Source: Candidatus Solibacter sp. (lineage in GTDB: Bacteria; Acidobacteriota; Terriglobia; Bryobacterales; Bryobacteraceae). From it: 49,522 nucleotides of DNA. The position numbers were made by a program, and so were the translations under genes. The notes under the pieces are model-generated. The model did not search any database. It saw only the letters and a program-made list of their open reading frames with translations, and had not been told where the DNA came from. This document shows, in pieces, positions 42,023-49,063 of this stretch. The DNA lies in NCBI GenBank assembly GCA_025361425.1, contig JANYAH010000296.1, positions 1 to 49,522 on the forward strand, given 5' to 3'. How positions within the stretch are numbered: position 1 is the stretch's first letter; every line of letters begins with the position of its first letter.

Positions 42023-42642
42023 GAGGATACCTTCCTGGCGTATTGTTGCTCGATGTCCATGATCTTTTGGACCCGCGCCTGGTGCCGGCCGCCGGCAAAT
42101 GGAGTCTCTAGCCAGGTGCGCAAAACGTCTTCCGCCTGGGTCTGTGTCAGAAGCCGCGCGCCAAGCGTAAGCACATTCGAATCATTGTGTTCGCGGCCAT
42201 TCTTGGCGGAAGCTTTATCGTAGCACAGGGCCGCGCGAATGCCCGGAACCTTATTGGCGGCCATGCAAGAGCCGATGCCCGCGCCATCGATAATCACACC
42301 CCGCGTGGCGGTCCCCGAGGCCACCAGTTTCGCCACCATGTGCGCGATATCGGGATAGTCGGCCGGCTTCTCCTCGCTCACCCCCACGTCGCGCGCTTCG
42401 AAGCCCAAGCTCTCCAGCAACGGCTTGAGCGCTTCTTTCAGGCGATAGCCGCCGTGATCGCTGCCGATCGCCACCGTGCGTTGCGGAGGCGCTAGCGCCG
42501 ACAGTTGATCCTCCGGCACTTCCACGATGCGCACCCCGCGCCCCGCCGCCACCTCAAGTGCCGAGGACGTGACAATGGTTCCCACCGGTATCCGTAATTC
42601 GCCGCCAATCGGCACATCCTGAGCCGTGATCACCTGTTTCAT
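42019..42642 (-). CDS. rpiB: RpiB/LacAB-family sugar-phosphate isomerase with N-terminal extension
   Basis: The RpiB core starts near residue 55 ([18 protein letters not shown]) and continues with [55 protein letters not shown] and [13 protein letters not shown]. RpiB interconverts ribose 5-phosphate and ribulose 5-phosphate, or related phosphates. The core is normally about 150 residues; here ~54 residues precede it ([36 protein letters not shown]) and resemble the N-terminal segment of EutQ. Where E. coli RpiB has the catalytic Cys (CGTGVG), this protein has Asp (DGAGIG), so specificity may differ. It is translationally coupled to deoC by an ATGA overlap. Confidence 0.9.
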   Translation of the reverse strand: MKQVITAQDVPIGGELRIPVGTIVTSSALEVAAGRGVRIVEVPEDQLSALAPPQRTVAIGSDHGGYRLKEALKPLLESLGFEARDVGVSEEKPADYPDIAHMVAKLVASGTATRGVIIDGAGIGSCMAANKVPGIRAALCYDKASAKNGREHNDSNVLTLGARLLTQTQAEDVLRTWLETPFAGGRHQARVQKIMDIEQQYARKVSS

Positions 42643-42664
42643 AAAGTCTTAAAGAACCATTGTA

Positions 42665-42838
42665 ATGGTAGCTCAGGGCGATTACCTTTCCGGTTTGCCG
42701 CATCGGGGCGAAATCGGCTGGAGCGTGACGCTGCTGGGCGTGCTAGCGGCGTTCGCGTTCGGCGCCGTGCATGCGCTCTCGCCGAACCACGGCAAGACGC
42801 TGCTGGCGGCCTACCTGGTGGGCTTCGAACGCCAACCT
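42665..42838 (+). pseudogene. NicO/RcnA-type nickel-cobalt exporter remnant
   Basis: The frame reads GDYLSGLPHRGEIGWSVTLL, then AFAFGAVHALSPNHGKTLL and AAYLVG, which match the first conserved His-rich transmembrane block of NicO/RcnA transporters (HALSPGHGKT-like). Similarity stops after AAYLVGF, and everything before GDYL and after it is missing, against 200-350 residues in intact proteins. It lies between rpiB and the convergent HhH gene and looks like a gene fragment left by a deletion. Confidence 0.65.
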
Positions 42839-42848
42839 GCGAATGCCG

Positions 42849-43190
42849 CTATTTCTTCCTGCTCGCGTTCGCGCCCTGCTTGGCGATGATCATGCCCTTG
42901 ATCTTCTCGTAGGTTGCGTGAGGAACAATTTTGTTCTGTTCCAGCTGATTCTTCGCCTTATACGGACGCCCCGCAATAATCTTCGCCGAGTAAGCATCGC
43001 CAATCCCTGGCAACGCCTTCAAATCCTGCTCGCTGGCCGAATTGATGTCGAGCAGTGGCGTCTTTGCCGCCGCTGCGGCCGGCGCCGCCTGCGTGACCGC
43101 GCTTTTGGCCGGAGCTGCCTTCTTGGCCTGCGGAGCCGCCATCATCCCTACCGCCGTCAGAACAATTAGGAAGTATCTTACGAGTTTCAT
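42849..43190 (-). CDS. small secreted helix-hairpin-helix protein (ComEA-like)
   Basis: The product (about 113 residues from ATG 43190) has a signal peptide (MKLVRYFLIVLTAVGMMAA), an Ala/Lys-rich linker (AAPAKSAVTQAAPAAAAAK) and a helix-hairpin-helix DNA-binding domain: LLDINSASEQDLKALPGIG, AYSAKIIAGRPY, TYEKIKGMI. The N-S-A and PGIG spacing is that of ComEA and related periplasmic DNA-binding proteins used in DNA uptake. No other competence genes are near. GAGGGG lies 8 nt before ATG 43190; an upstream GTG at 43199 is less likely. Confidence 0.85.
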   Translation of the reverse strand: MKLVRYFLIVLTAVGMMAAPQAKKAAPAKSAVTQAAPAAAAAKTPLLDINSASEQDLKALPGIGDAYSAKIIAGRPYKAKNQLEQNKIVPHATYEKIKGMIIAKQGANASRKK

Positions 43191-43428
43191 CCAAGTCACC
43201 CCTCAGCAAATTCTACCGCGCGCCGACCTTCGCGGCGAGCGCGTGCATCCCACCGGGCGCGTGAGGGCCGCCTTCCCTCTAGCACGCGCGGCTGTAGCGT
43301 CCCACAAGGTGCCGATGCTCACAGTTTTGCCTGCGCGGTCCATCCAAACTGCACGGATGGCACACCGCCCGCCGTCCGCCTTCTGCCACAATGAAATTGG
43401 GCTCGCGCCCCGAACCTGGAGGTTCCAA

Positions 43429-43818
43429 GTGATCGACACTCTGATGAACCTACTGTTCCGTTGCTCCCACCGCCGCCTTACCCGCCCTGTGGCCCCCATC
43501 ACCAAGGCGGGCCAACCGCACAGCCAGAGCTACGTCGTGTGCCTGGACTGTGGCAAACAGTTCGAGTACGACCTAAACCTGATGCGCATGGGGAAGGTTA
43601 TCCACCCCCATGACGCCGGCGTGGTCCCAAAAGACATGCCATTGCCAACCGCAACGAAGGTGAAATACGCCGTCTTGGCGGCCGTTCCGGTTGCGGTTGC
43701 GATTGCGATTGGCGCGGTGCTCAAGGCCAAGAAATCCGGGCCTCCCAAGAACGCGCGTACTGAGGATGGGCCGGTTGCGACCGCCAAAGGGAGCCCCGGA
43801 GTGCCAGAAGGAGAGTGA
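43429..43818 (+). CDS. small membrane protein with Cys-His (zinc-ribbon-like) N-terminus
   Basis: GTG 43429 is chosen because GGAGG (43418-43422) lies 6 nt upstream and similarity to remembered acidobacterial proteins starts here; the open frame runs much further upstream without character. The 129-residue product has Cys12 and His14 (LFRCSHRR), then Cys38 and Cys41 (VVCLDCGKQFEYD), a probable metal site, the motif LNLMRMGKVI, one membrane helix (about 85-105, VLAAVPVAVAIAIGAVL) and a basic, Pro-rich tail. I recall similar small proteins in acidobacteria, but no function is known to me. The 229 bp upstream, between divergent genes, contain nothing recognisable. Confidence 0.7.
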   Translation: MIDTLMNLLFRCSHRRLTRPVAPITKAGQPHSQSYVVCLDCGKQFEYDLNLMRMGKVIHPHDAGVVPKDMPLPTATKVKYAVLAAVPVAVAIAIGAVLKAKKSGPPKNARTEDGPVATAKGSPGVPEGE

Positions 43819-43935
43819 GCCCGCCGGGGCGCGCCGACACGCGTCGCCGTCCCGGGCGGCGGCCGATTCGCCAGTGTCACGGAACAAACTTGCCGGCTTG
43901 GAATGCCGCTTTCCGTGGGCGAAACGCACAAATCT

Positions 43936-44385
43936 TCAGCGTTTCAGCTTGCGGTTCTTTGCGCCTCGAATCCCGCGCGTCGGCCTACGTTGCGATTGAC
44001 GTGCGCCATTTGGCGCCGCCGCTGGAGCATCCGCGTTCATGATGTCCGCAACAGCTTTCCACCCGCCGGCGGCTTGCTTTTTGAAGACCGTGACGAACTT
44101 GCCTTTTTCCGTGAACACCTTTTTTGTTTTGGCGTCGGTCATGTTCATGGAGTAGGCACCCTGACTGTAGGCGAGGTCGCCGGACTTCGAAACTTCCACC
44201 TTTGTCGATGCGAACCTGATGGAAAAATTCTTATCCTCAACCATCGGCTTCAGCGCGGCCTTGATTGCCGCAACTCCATTGAGCACGGGCGAATTCGGCA
44301 TGAAAGCCGATGCGTCGTCGGCGTAAACGACGCCGATCTTATCCACGTCCTTAGTGACGAACGTCTTCTCCCAAGCGGTTTCCAA
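43936..44385 (-). CDS. SnoaL/DUF4440-like lipoprotein lacking a proper start
   Basis: The domain (LETAWEKTFVTKDVDKIGVV, YADDASAFMPNSPVLNG, DLAYSQGAYSMNM, VTVFKKQAAGGWKAVADI) is an NTF2-like fold of the DUF4440/SnoaL type, with a basic tail (RRPTRGIRGAKNRKLKR). The only standard start in the frame is TTG 44385. The frame, however, continues upstream to 44481 and encodes AVALVILAGCGQSPSSVLDTR, a clear lipobox (ILAGC) preceded by a hydrophobic stretch, so the native protein was probably a lipoprotein. No ATG, GTG or TTG precedes the lipobox; the previous codon is the mscL stop. The gene appears to have lost its start. Confidence 0.62.
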   Translation of the reverse strand: METAWEKTFVTKDVDKIGVVYADDASAFMPNSPVLNGVAAIKAALKPMVEDKNFSIRFASTKVEVSKSGDLAYSQGAYSMNMTDAKTKKVFTEKGKFVTVFKKQAAGGWKAVADIMNADAPAAAPNGARQSQRRPTRGIRGAKNRKLKR

Positions 44386-44481
44386 ATCGCGAATCGCTTT
44401 CGCGTCCGTTTCACGAGTGTCTAGGACTGACGACGGAGACTGACCGCAACCCGCGAGAATGACGAGAGCAACCGCGGGGCT

Positions 44482-44892
44482 TTAAATATCGGCCGTGCAG
44501 AACTTACACTTGGTGGCGTCCAGCGAGATCGCTTCCTTGCACCGCGGGCAGTTCTTGGAAGGCGCGGGTGGGGCCGCGGGCGCTTCCTTGACCAGTGCCT
44601 TGGTCATCATATACACCACGAGCGCGATGATGGCGAAATCCACCACGTTGCCGAAGAAGGTGCCGTAATTGATGGCGTTGATAGCTTCCTTGCCATCCGG
44701 ACCCACGGTTTTGCTGATCACCAGCTTGGCCGCGCGCCACTCGCCAGAGGGCAGCACCATTCCAATCAGCGGCATGAGAATGTCGGCAGCCAGAGACGAC
44801 ACCACCTTGCCGATCGCTCCGCCGATAATGACTGCGACGGCCAGTGCCGCCACATTGGTCTTTAACAGGAATTCTTTAAAGCCCTTGATCAT
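44482..44892 (-). CDS. mscL: large-conductance mechanosensitive channel with C-terminal zinc ribbon
   Basis: The 136-residue protein has the MscL N-terminus (MIKGFKEFLLKTNVAALAVA), the pore helix with VIIGGAIGKVVSSLAADILMP and the second helix (FGNVVDFAIIALVVYMMTKAL). It releases solutes on hypo-osmotic shock. The usual C-terminal helical bundle is replaced by a Pro-rich linker and a four-cysteine zinc ribbon (NCPRCKEAISL, TKCKFCTADI). A strong AAGGAGG lies 5 nt before the ATG. The aminotransferase gene ends 15 bp upstream on the same strand. The reading frame continues past the stop into the lipoprotein frame. Confidence 0.93.
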   Translation of the reverse strand: MIKGFKEFLLKTNVAALAVAVIIGGAIGKVVSSLAADILMPLIGMVLPSGEWRAAKLVISKTVGPDGKEAINAINYGTFFGNVVDFAIIALVVYMMTKALVKEAPAAPPAPSKNCPRCKEAISLDATKCKFCTADI

Positions 44893-44907
44893 TTTAGCCT
44901 CCTTACT

Positions 44908-46083
44908 CTAAACACCGGAGCGCAAAAACTTCGTCAACCGCTCCATGGCCGGTTCCAGGATACTCCTTTCCGCGGCGTAGCAAATGCGAAACGAACCCTC
45001 GCCACCGGCCCCGAACGCCACACCGGGCGCCAGGCCTACTCGCGTCTCCTCTAATAACTTGCGGCAGAACGCGAAGGAATCCGTCAACCCTTCAAGCCGC
45101 GGGAAAAGGTAGAACGCGCCGTCCGGCTTGGGAACCGTCAGGCCGGGCAAGCCGCGCATCGCATCCAAGCAAAGGTCGCGATTCTCCTTCAAACGCTCCA
45201 GCATGCGCCGCAGTTCGCCCTCTCCCTCGGCCAGCGCGGTCTCGGCCGCCTTCTGGGCGAACGTGGGCGCGTGCGAAACGATGAATTCGTTCAACTGGGT
45301 AGCTTTCTCCGCCAGGTCGCGGCGCGCCACCAGCCAGCCCACGCGCCAACCGGTCATGCAGTAAGTCTTGGAAAACGAATGGACCACCATCACCGCGTCA
45401 TCGCGCGTCGCCTTGCGCAGCACGGAAGGCACGGGCTCGCCTAACTCTTCGCCGGCATAGTACAGGCGGTCGTAAACTTCGTCCGCCATCAGCCACAGGC
45501 CGTGGCGCCGCGCGAAATCGAGCAGGCCCTGTTGTTCCTCGTCCGTGGCCACCCAGCCCAGCGGATTGGAAGGGGACGTGTAGAGCAGGAGGCGCGTGCG
45601 CGGCGTGACAGCCGCTTCGAGCGCTTCGAAATCCACCGTGTAGCGCCCCCCCGCCAGCGGGTGCGGCACCTGGCGCACCGTGGCATTCGCCATCATGATG
45701 CTGGAAGGTCCGTTGGGCCACGCCGGGGTCAGCACAATGGCTTCATCGCCTGGGTTCAGCACGCAGCGAATCCCCAGGTTCAACGCCTGCACCCCGCTCG
45801 CCGTGACCACGATCTCGCCGGCTGGGTCCAATGCCACACCGTGCAGGCGCAGGTAGTTATCGGCCAGCGCGCGGCGCAGCGTGGGCAGGCCGGCATTCTC
45901 TGTGTAGAAAGTGTACCCGTCGGCCAGCGCGCGATTGGCGGCCTGTTTAATGTACTCCGGAGTGGGCAGATTGCTCTCGCCGAAATAGAGGCGTAATACG
46001 CCGTCCATCGTCATGGCGATCTCAGCCAGTTCCCGAATCCGCGAGCGCGGCACCATTTCCACCGAACTTGCAATACTTGGCAT
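44908..46083 (-). CDS. PLP-dependent aminotransferase, class I/II (aspartate-aminotransferase-like)
   Basis: The 391-residue fold-type-I enzyme has YTFYTENAGLPTLRRAL, SGVQALNLGIRC (PLP phosphate region), YTSPSNPLGWVA (Asn contacting PLP), MADEVYDRLYY (Asp, Tyr) and the Schiff-base Lys in HSFSKTYCMTGWRVGW, plus the substrate-carboxylate Arg in GSFRICYA. It transfers an amino group between an amino acid and a 2-oxo acid; the exact substrate is uncertain. It is divergent from the sugar isomerase (41 bp between starts) and probably co-transcribed with mscL. Confidence 0.94.
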   Translation of the reverse strand: MPSIASSVEMVPRSRIRELAEIAMTMDGVLRLYFGESNLPTPEYIKQAANRALADGYTFYTENAGLPTLRRALADNYLRLHGVALDPAGEIVVTASGVQALNLGIRCVLNPGDEAIVLTPAWPNGPSSIMMANATVRQVPHPLAGGRYTVDFEALEAAVTPRTRLLLYTSPSNPLGWVATDEEQQGLLDFARRHGLWLMADEVYDRLYYAGEELGEPVPSVLRKATRDDAVMVVHSFSKTYCMTGWRVGWLVARRDLAEKATQLNEFIVSHAPTFAQKAAETALAEGEGELRRMLERLKENRDLCLDAMRGLPGLTVPKPDGAFYLFPRLEGLTDSFAFCRKLLEETRVGLAPGVAFGAGGEGSFRICYAAERSILEPAMERLTKFLRSGV

Positions 46084-46110
46084 CTTTGCTATTCTCTCAT
46101 TGCCGCGCTT

Positions 46111-46116
46111 TATAAT
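46111..46116 (+). promoter_or_regulatory. -10 element giving a probable leaderless transcript
   Basis: A perfect TATAAT ends 8 nt before the ATG at 46125, so transcription would begin at or within 1-2 nt of the start codon. TTGCTA 19 nt upstream could serve as a -35. No Shine-Dalgarno is present. Confidence 0.5.
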
Positions 46117-46124
46117 GGGCTTTC

Positions 46125-46982
46125 ATGCCACCCCATTTTCCAGTCGCCGCCATTACCGACGAGTTTTCGCCGGATATCGAAATTGCCGTCCGCTCCATGA
46201 CCGAGCTCGGCATGACGGGCGCCGAACTCCGCATGGTGTTCGGGAAAAACATCATCGACCTGAGCGATGAGGAGTTGGACCGCGCCCTCGCCATCGTGCG
46301 TGGCGCCGGCCTGGAGATTGTCTCCATCGCGTCGCCGCTATTAAAGTGCGTGCTGCCCGATTCGCCGGAAGTCGATGCCCGCTTCCAGCAGGATATGTTC
46401 GCCGCCGTACATACCTTCGCCGATCAGCCGCGGCTCACGGCGCGCGCTCTGCAGATTGCCGACCGCACCGGTGCGCGCATCATCCGGGTGTTTTCGTACT
46501 GGCGCACGGTGGAGCCGGAGGTCTGCTTCGATCGCATCGTGGCTGCCCTGCGCGCCCTGGCCGACCAGGCCGCGCCGCACAATGTGATCATCGGCCTGGA
46601 AAACGAGCACGCCTGCAATATCGCCACCGGAGCGGAGACGGCGCGCGTGCTGGCCGCTCTCAATCACCCCAACCTGAAAGTGGTCTGGGACCCCGCCAAC
46701 GCGGTGGTGTCCGGCGAAAAAGCCTTCTCCGAAGGCTACCGCAAACTGCCGGTTTCGCGGATTCAACACGTGCATGCCAAGGATTGTACGATGGACGGGC
46801 ACAAGCCTCTCTGGTGCGCCCTCGGCGAGGGCGTGGTCGGCTGGCGCGGGCAAGTGGATGCCCTGGTGCGCGATGGCTACAAGGGCTGGCTCAGTCTGGA
46901 GACCCATTGGGAGGGTCCCGGCGCGAACAAGCATGAGGCCAGTATGATCTGCGGGCGCAAGCTGGTGGAACTCGCGCAGTAG
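46125..46982 (+). CDS. sugar phosphate isomerase/epimerase-like TIM barrel (AP_endonuc_2)
   Basis: The 285-residue protein opens with AAITDEFSPDIEIAVRSM, then LGMTGAELRMVFGKNI. The metal ligands of the xylose-isomerase-like TIM-barrel fold are visible: Glu in IGLENEHACN, Asp in VVWDPANAV, His in HVHAKD and Glu in SLETHWEG. The family includes hydroxypyruvate isomerases, inosose dehydratases and sugar epimerases; the substrate is unknown. It converges with the PhoPQ-related hydrolase gene downstream. Length is typical. Confidence 0.9.
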   Translation: MPPHFPVAAITDEFSPDIEIAVRSMTELGMTGAELRMVFGKNIIDLSDEELDRALAIVRGAGLEIVSIASPLLKCVLPDSPEVDARFQQDMFAAVHTFADQPRLTARALQIADRTGARIIRVFSYWRTVEPEVCFDRIVAALRALADQAAPHNVIIGLENEHACNIATGAETARVLAALNHPNLKVVWDPANAVVSGEKAFSEGYRKLPVSRIQHVHAKDCTMDGHKPLWCALGEGVVGWRGQVDALVRDGYKGWLSLETHWEGPGANKHEASMICGRKLVELAQ

Positions 46983-47013
46983 CGCCCTTTGTCATCCCGG
47001 ACATCGCCGCCCG

Positions 47014-48390
47014 CTACTTCGCCTCGCGCTTGGGCTGGTATGGCGGGAACGGCTCCGTGTCCGGAATCACGCGCACCGCGGTGGTGAACTTGAAGGGATA
47101 CTTGCCGCCGCTCGGATACGTGAGTTCCACGAAGTACGCCGTCCAGCCTTTCTCCGGCTTGGGCACGCGGCCCACAAAGACTCCGCCGCCTTGCTCCCGC
47201 AACTCTTCGCCGCGGTAAGCCGGTCCGATAGTCATCAGCCGGAAATCGCGGCTGTCCGCGTTTGTCGCCTGCCACAATTTCACCGCGGTGGGCTTATCCT
47301 TGCTCACCACGCGGATGCCCCCATTGGCTTCGAAAGTCCAGTTGAATTGCGGTCGCGGCGTGCCTTTGAGAAATGCTTCGTAAAAGGCCAGGCTGCTCTC
47401 TAGCGCGTCCGTGCCCTTCAAGCCATGATCGGTATTGGGGATGTAGCGCAGATACTTCTCGCCCTTCAAATCGTCGAAGTAGAAGCGCGAGGAGTCGGGC
47501 AGAAAGAACTGGTCGCCCGCCCCTTGGATCAGGAATTTGGGCATCGTCAGGCGGTCGCGATAACTGTAGGGTTCTTCGATCTCGAGCAGTTTGCGATACT
47601 CCGGCGTCCCGGCCCAATCCATGAAGCCCGATTCCACGTAGTCCTTCACGGCGGGCGCGAAGAACCCGTAAACCCGGAAGTGGTGTTCGAAGGACTTCTC
47701 CAGATTCAGTAGGTCGATCGAGGCCGGCACAATAGCCACCACGCGTTGGTCCACCGCCGCCAGAGTCCACGTGGTCCAACCGCGCTTCGATCCGCCCGAC
47801 ACCACAAACTTCTCCACCTTCACTCGGCCCGCTTCGGGGGTTGCCATGACAGCCGTGATGGTGTCCATGGCACGCACCGCCGCCTTGGTCATGGGCAGCC
47901 GCAGCGGCCAGGTTTCATCACCCGTCTTCATGTACTTCATCCACGTGTACGCGATGATGCCGTCTTCGGAGCGGGTGCGCGTTTCGTCCGCAAACTGCAC
48001 GGGTTCATTGGGCACGTCCTGGAGTTCGGCCACCACGGAGTGCGTGGTCAGCGCGTTCTCCACATAAGATTGGTTGACCCGCGTGGGCGCCTTGTCCTTG
48101 GTGGATCCGCCGCCTATGAATAAGAATCCCGTGGTGCCTTCCACCCGGTCCGGCTTGACCAGCGTCATCCAGTGTTTCCAGACCGTACGATCCACTTCCG
48201 AGGGCTGCCGCCACGTCTGTGAAGTTAGATTGATCACATAAGTGGTATAGCCCTCGCCGCGAGTCGTGCTCACCACCTCATATCGGTAAGTAGCGTCCGG
48301 CTTCTTCACGTAGCGGTCGAGGGCGGTCTCCGCCCCGAACGCAGTCATCGCCAACAGCAGAGGCAGTGCCGCAATACGCAAAACTTTCAA
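47014..48390 (-). CDS. secreted PhoPQ-activated pathogenicity-related protein (alpha/beta hydrolase)
   Basis: The 458-residue product has a signal peptide (about 1-20) and the PhoPQ_related fold: ALDRYVKKPDATYRYE, VNLTSQTWRQP-like strand, LFIGGGSTKDKAP, the nucleophile-elbow region VVSGGSKRGWTTWTLAA, AIVPASIDLLNLEKSF, HHFRVYGFFAPAV and IPNTDHGLKGTDAL, with the likely Ser-Asp-His triad. Founding members belong to the Salmonella/Dictyostelium AprA-like group; the biochemical role is uncertain. Start is TTG 48390, with GGGAG 7 nt upstream. The 129-bp gap to hicA contains nothing recognisable. Confidence 0.9.
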   Translation of the reverse strand: MKVLRIAALPLLLAMTAFGAETALDRYVKKPDATYRYEVVSTTRGEGYTTYVINLTSQTWRQPSEVDRTVWKHWMTLVKPDRVEGTTGFLFIGGGSTKDKAPTRVNQSYVENALTTHSVVAELQDVPNEPVQFADETRTRSEDGIIAYTWMKYMKTGDETWPLRLPMTKAAVRAMDTITAVMATPEAGRVKVEKFVVSGGSKRGWTTWTLAAVDQRVVAIVPASIDLLNLEKSFEHHFRVYGFFAPAVKDYVESGFMDWAGTPEYRKLLEIEEPYSYRDRLTMPKFLIQGAGDQFFLPDSSRFYFDDLKGEKYLRYIPNTDHGLKGTDALESSLAFYEAFLKGTPRPQFNWTFEANGGIRVVSKDKPTAVKLWQATNADSRDFRLMTIGPAYRGEELREQGGGVFVGRVPKPEKGWTAYFVELTYPSGGKYPFKFTTAVRVIPDTEPFPPYQPKREAK

Positions 48391-48519
48391 GAGATTCTCC
48401 CTCAGTCATCCTACCGCGTCTTGTGCCATCGCCCCGCACCTTCTCCGTATCTCCGGCAGGCCGTCTCGCGCCGCCATCGGCGACGGCGGTGCGATCACCA
48501 GTACGCTGCTCGGTGCCGG

Positions 48520-48732
48520 CTATAAGTCTTTAGGGTGCAGCCCGGTCGTTTTAGCGATCTGCGCGAGAAGCCCAGAGCCGACGTCTTCGTTGTCGTGGAA
48601 TGCAAACGTGTAGTTCGGCCACCCGGCCCGCTTGAGCCGGCGGTGAGAACCCTTTTGCCATGCGACCTCCCATCCCACCCGTAGCAGGGAAGCCAATAGT
48701 TGCTTGGCCTTGGCCGATCTCCAATGGCTCAT
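48520..48732 (-). CDS. hicA: HicA-family toxin
   Basis: A 70-residue protein beginning MSHWRSAKAKQLLASLLRVG, with the catalytic-His motif KGSHRRLKR (His30), the FAFHDNEDVG strand and the C-terminal helix LLAQIAKTTGLHPKDL. HicA toxins are dsRBD-like mRNA endonucleases neutralised by HicB. Its ATG overlaps the hicB stop by 4 nt (ATGA), so the antitoxin is translated first. The full length and the intact Gly-Ser-His suggest a functional toxin. Confidence 0.9.
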   Translation of the reverse strand: MSHWRSAKAKQLLASLLRVGWEVAWQKGSHRRLKRAGWPNYTFAFHDNEDVGSGLLAQIAKTTGLHPKDL

Positions 48733-48953
48733 GCCACCGAAAAGACCTTGGTGAACGGTTCGGGAATCTCCTCGCCGTGATCGATGCAATCGGTGGCAAC
48801 GCGCAACGCCAGCGCTCGTACGGCGGCAATCGCCAACTCCCGAGTTGCGCCGTACGCCATCACCCCCGGCATCGACTCGATATCGGCCCACCAACGACCG
48901 TCTTCCTCCCGCCCGACCATGATCGGAATGGACTCTACCGTGATTCTCTCCAT
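48729..48953 (-). CDS. hicB: HicB-family antitoxin
   Basis: A 74-residue protein from ATG 48953, preceded by AGGAGA about 5 nt upstream; the open frame reaches 49031 but that part is not conserved. MERITVESIPIMVGREEDGR, WWADIESMPGVMAYGATRE and AIAAVRALALRVATDCIDHG form the truncated RNase-H-like fold of HicB, with the D-x-E-S-x-P-G-V block typical of the family. There is no separate DNA-binding domain, so it is a short HicB. It should bind and neutralise HicA and may autoregulate the operon. Confidence 0.88.
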   Translation of the reverse strand: MERITVESIPIMVGREEDGRWWADIESMPGVMAYGATRELAIAAVRALALRVATDCIDHGEEIPEPFTKVFSVA

Positions 48954-49063
48954 CGATCTCTCCTCTACAACCATAATGCAGCAGACGGCATCGGCTCTGC
49001 CCCATAACACTTGCGACGTCGTAAGATTCACATGGCCCTCCCCCCATGCGCCACAATAGTAAA

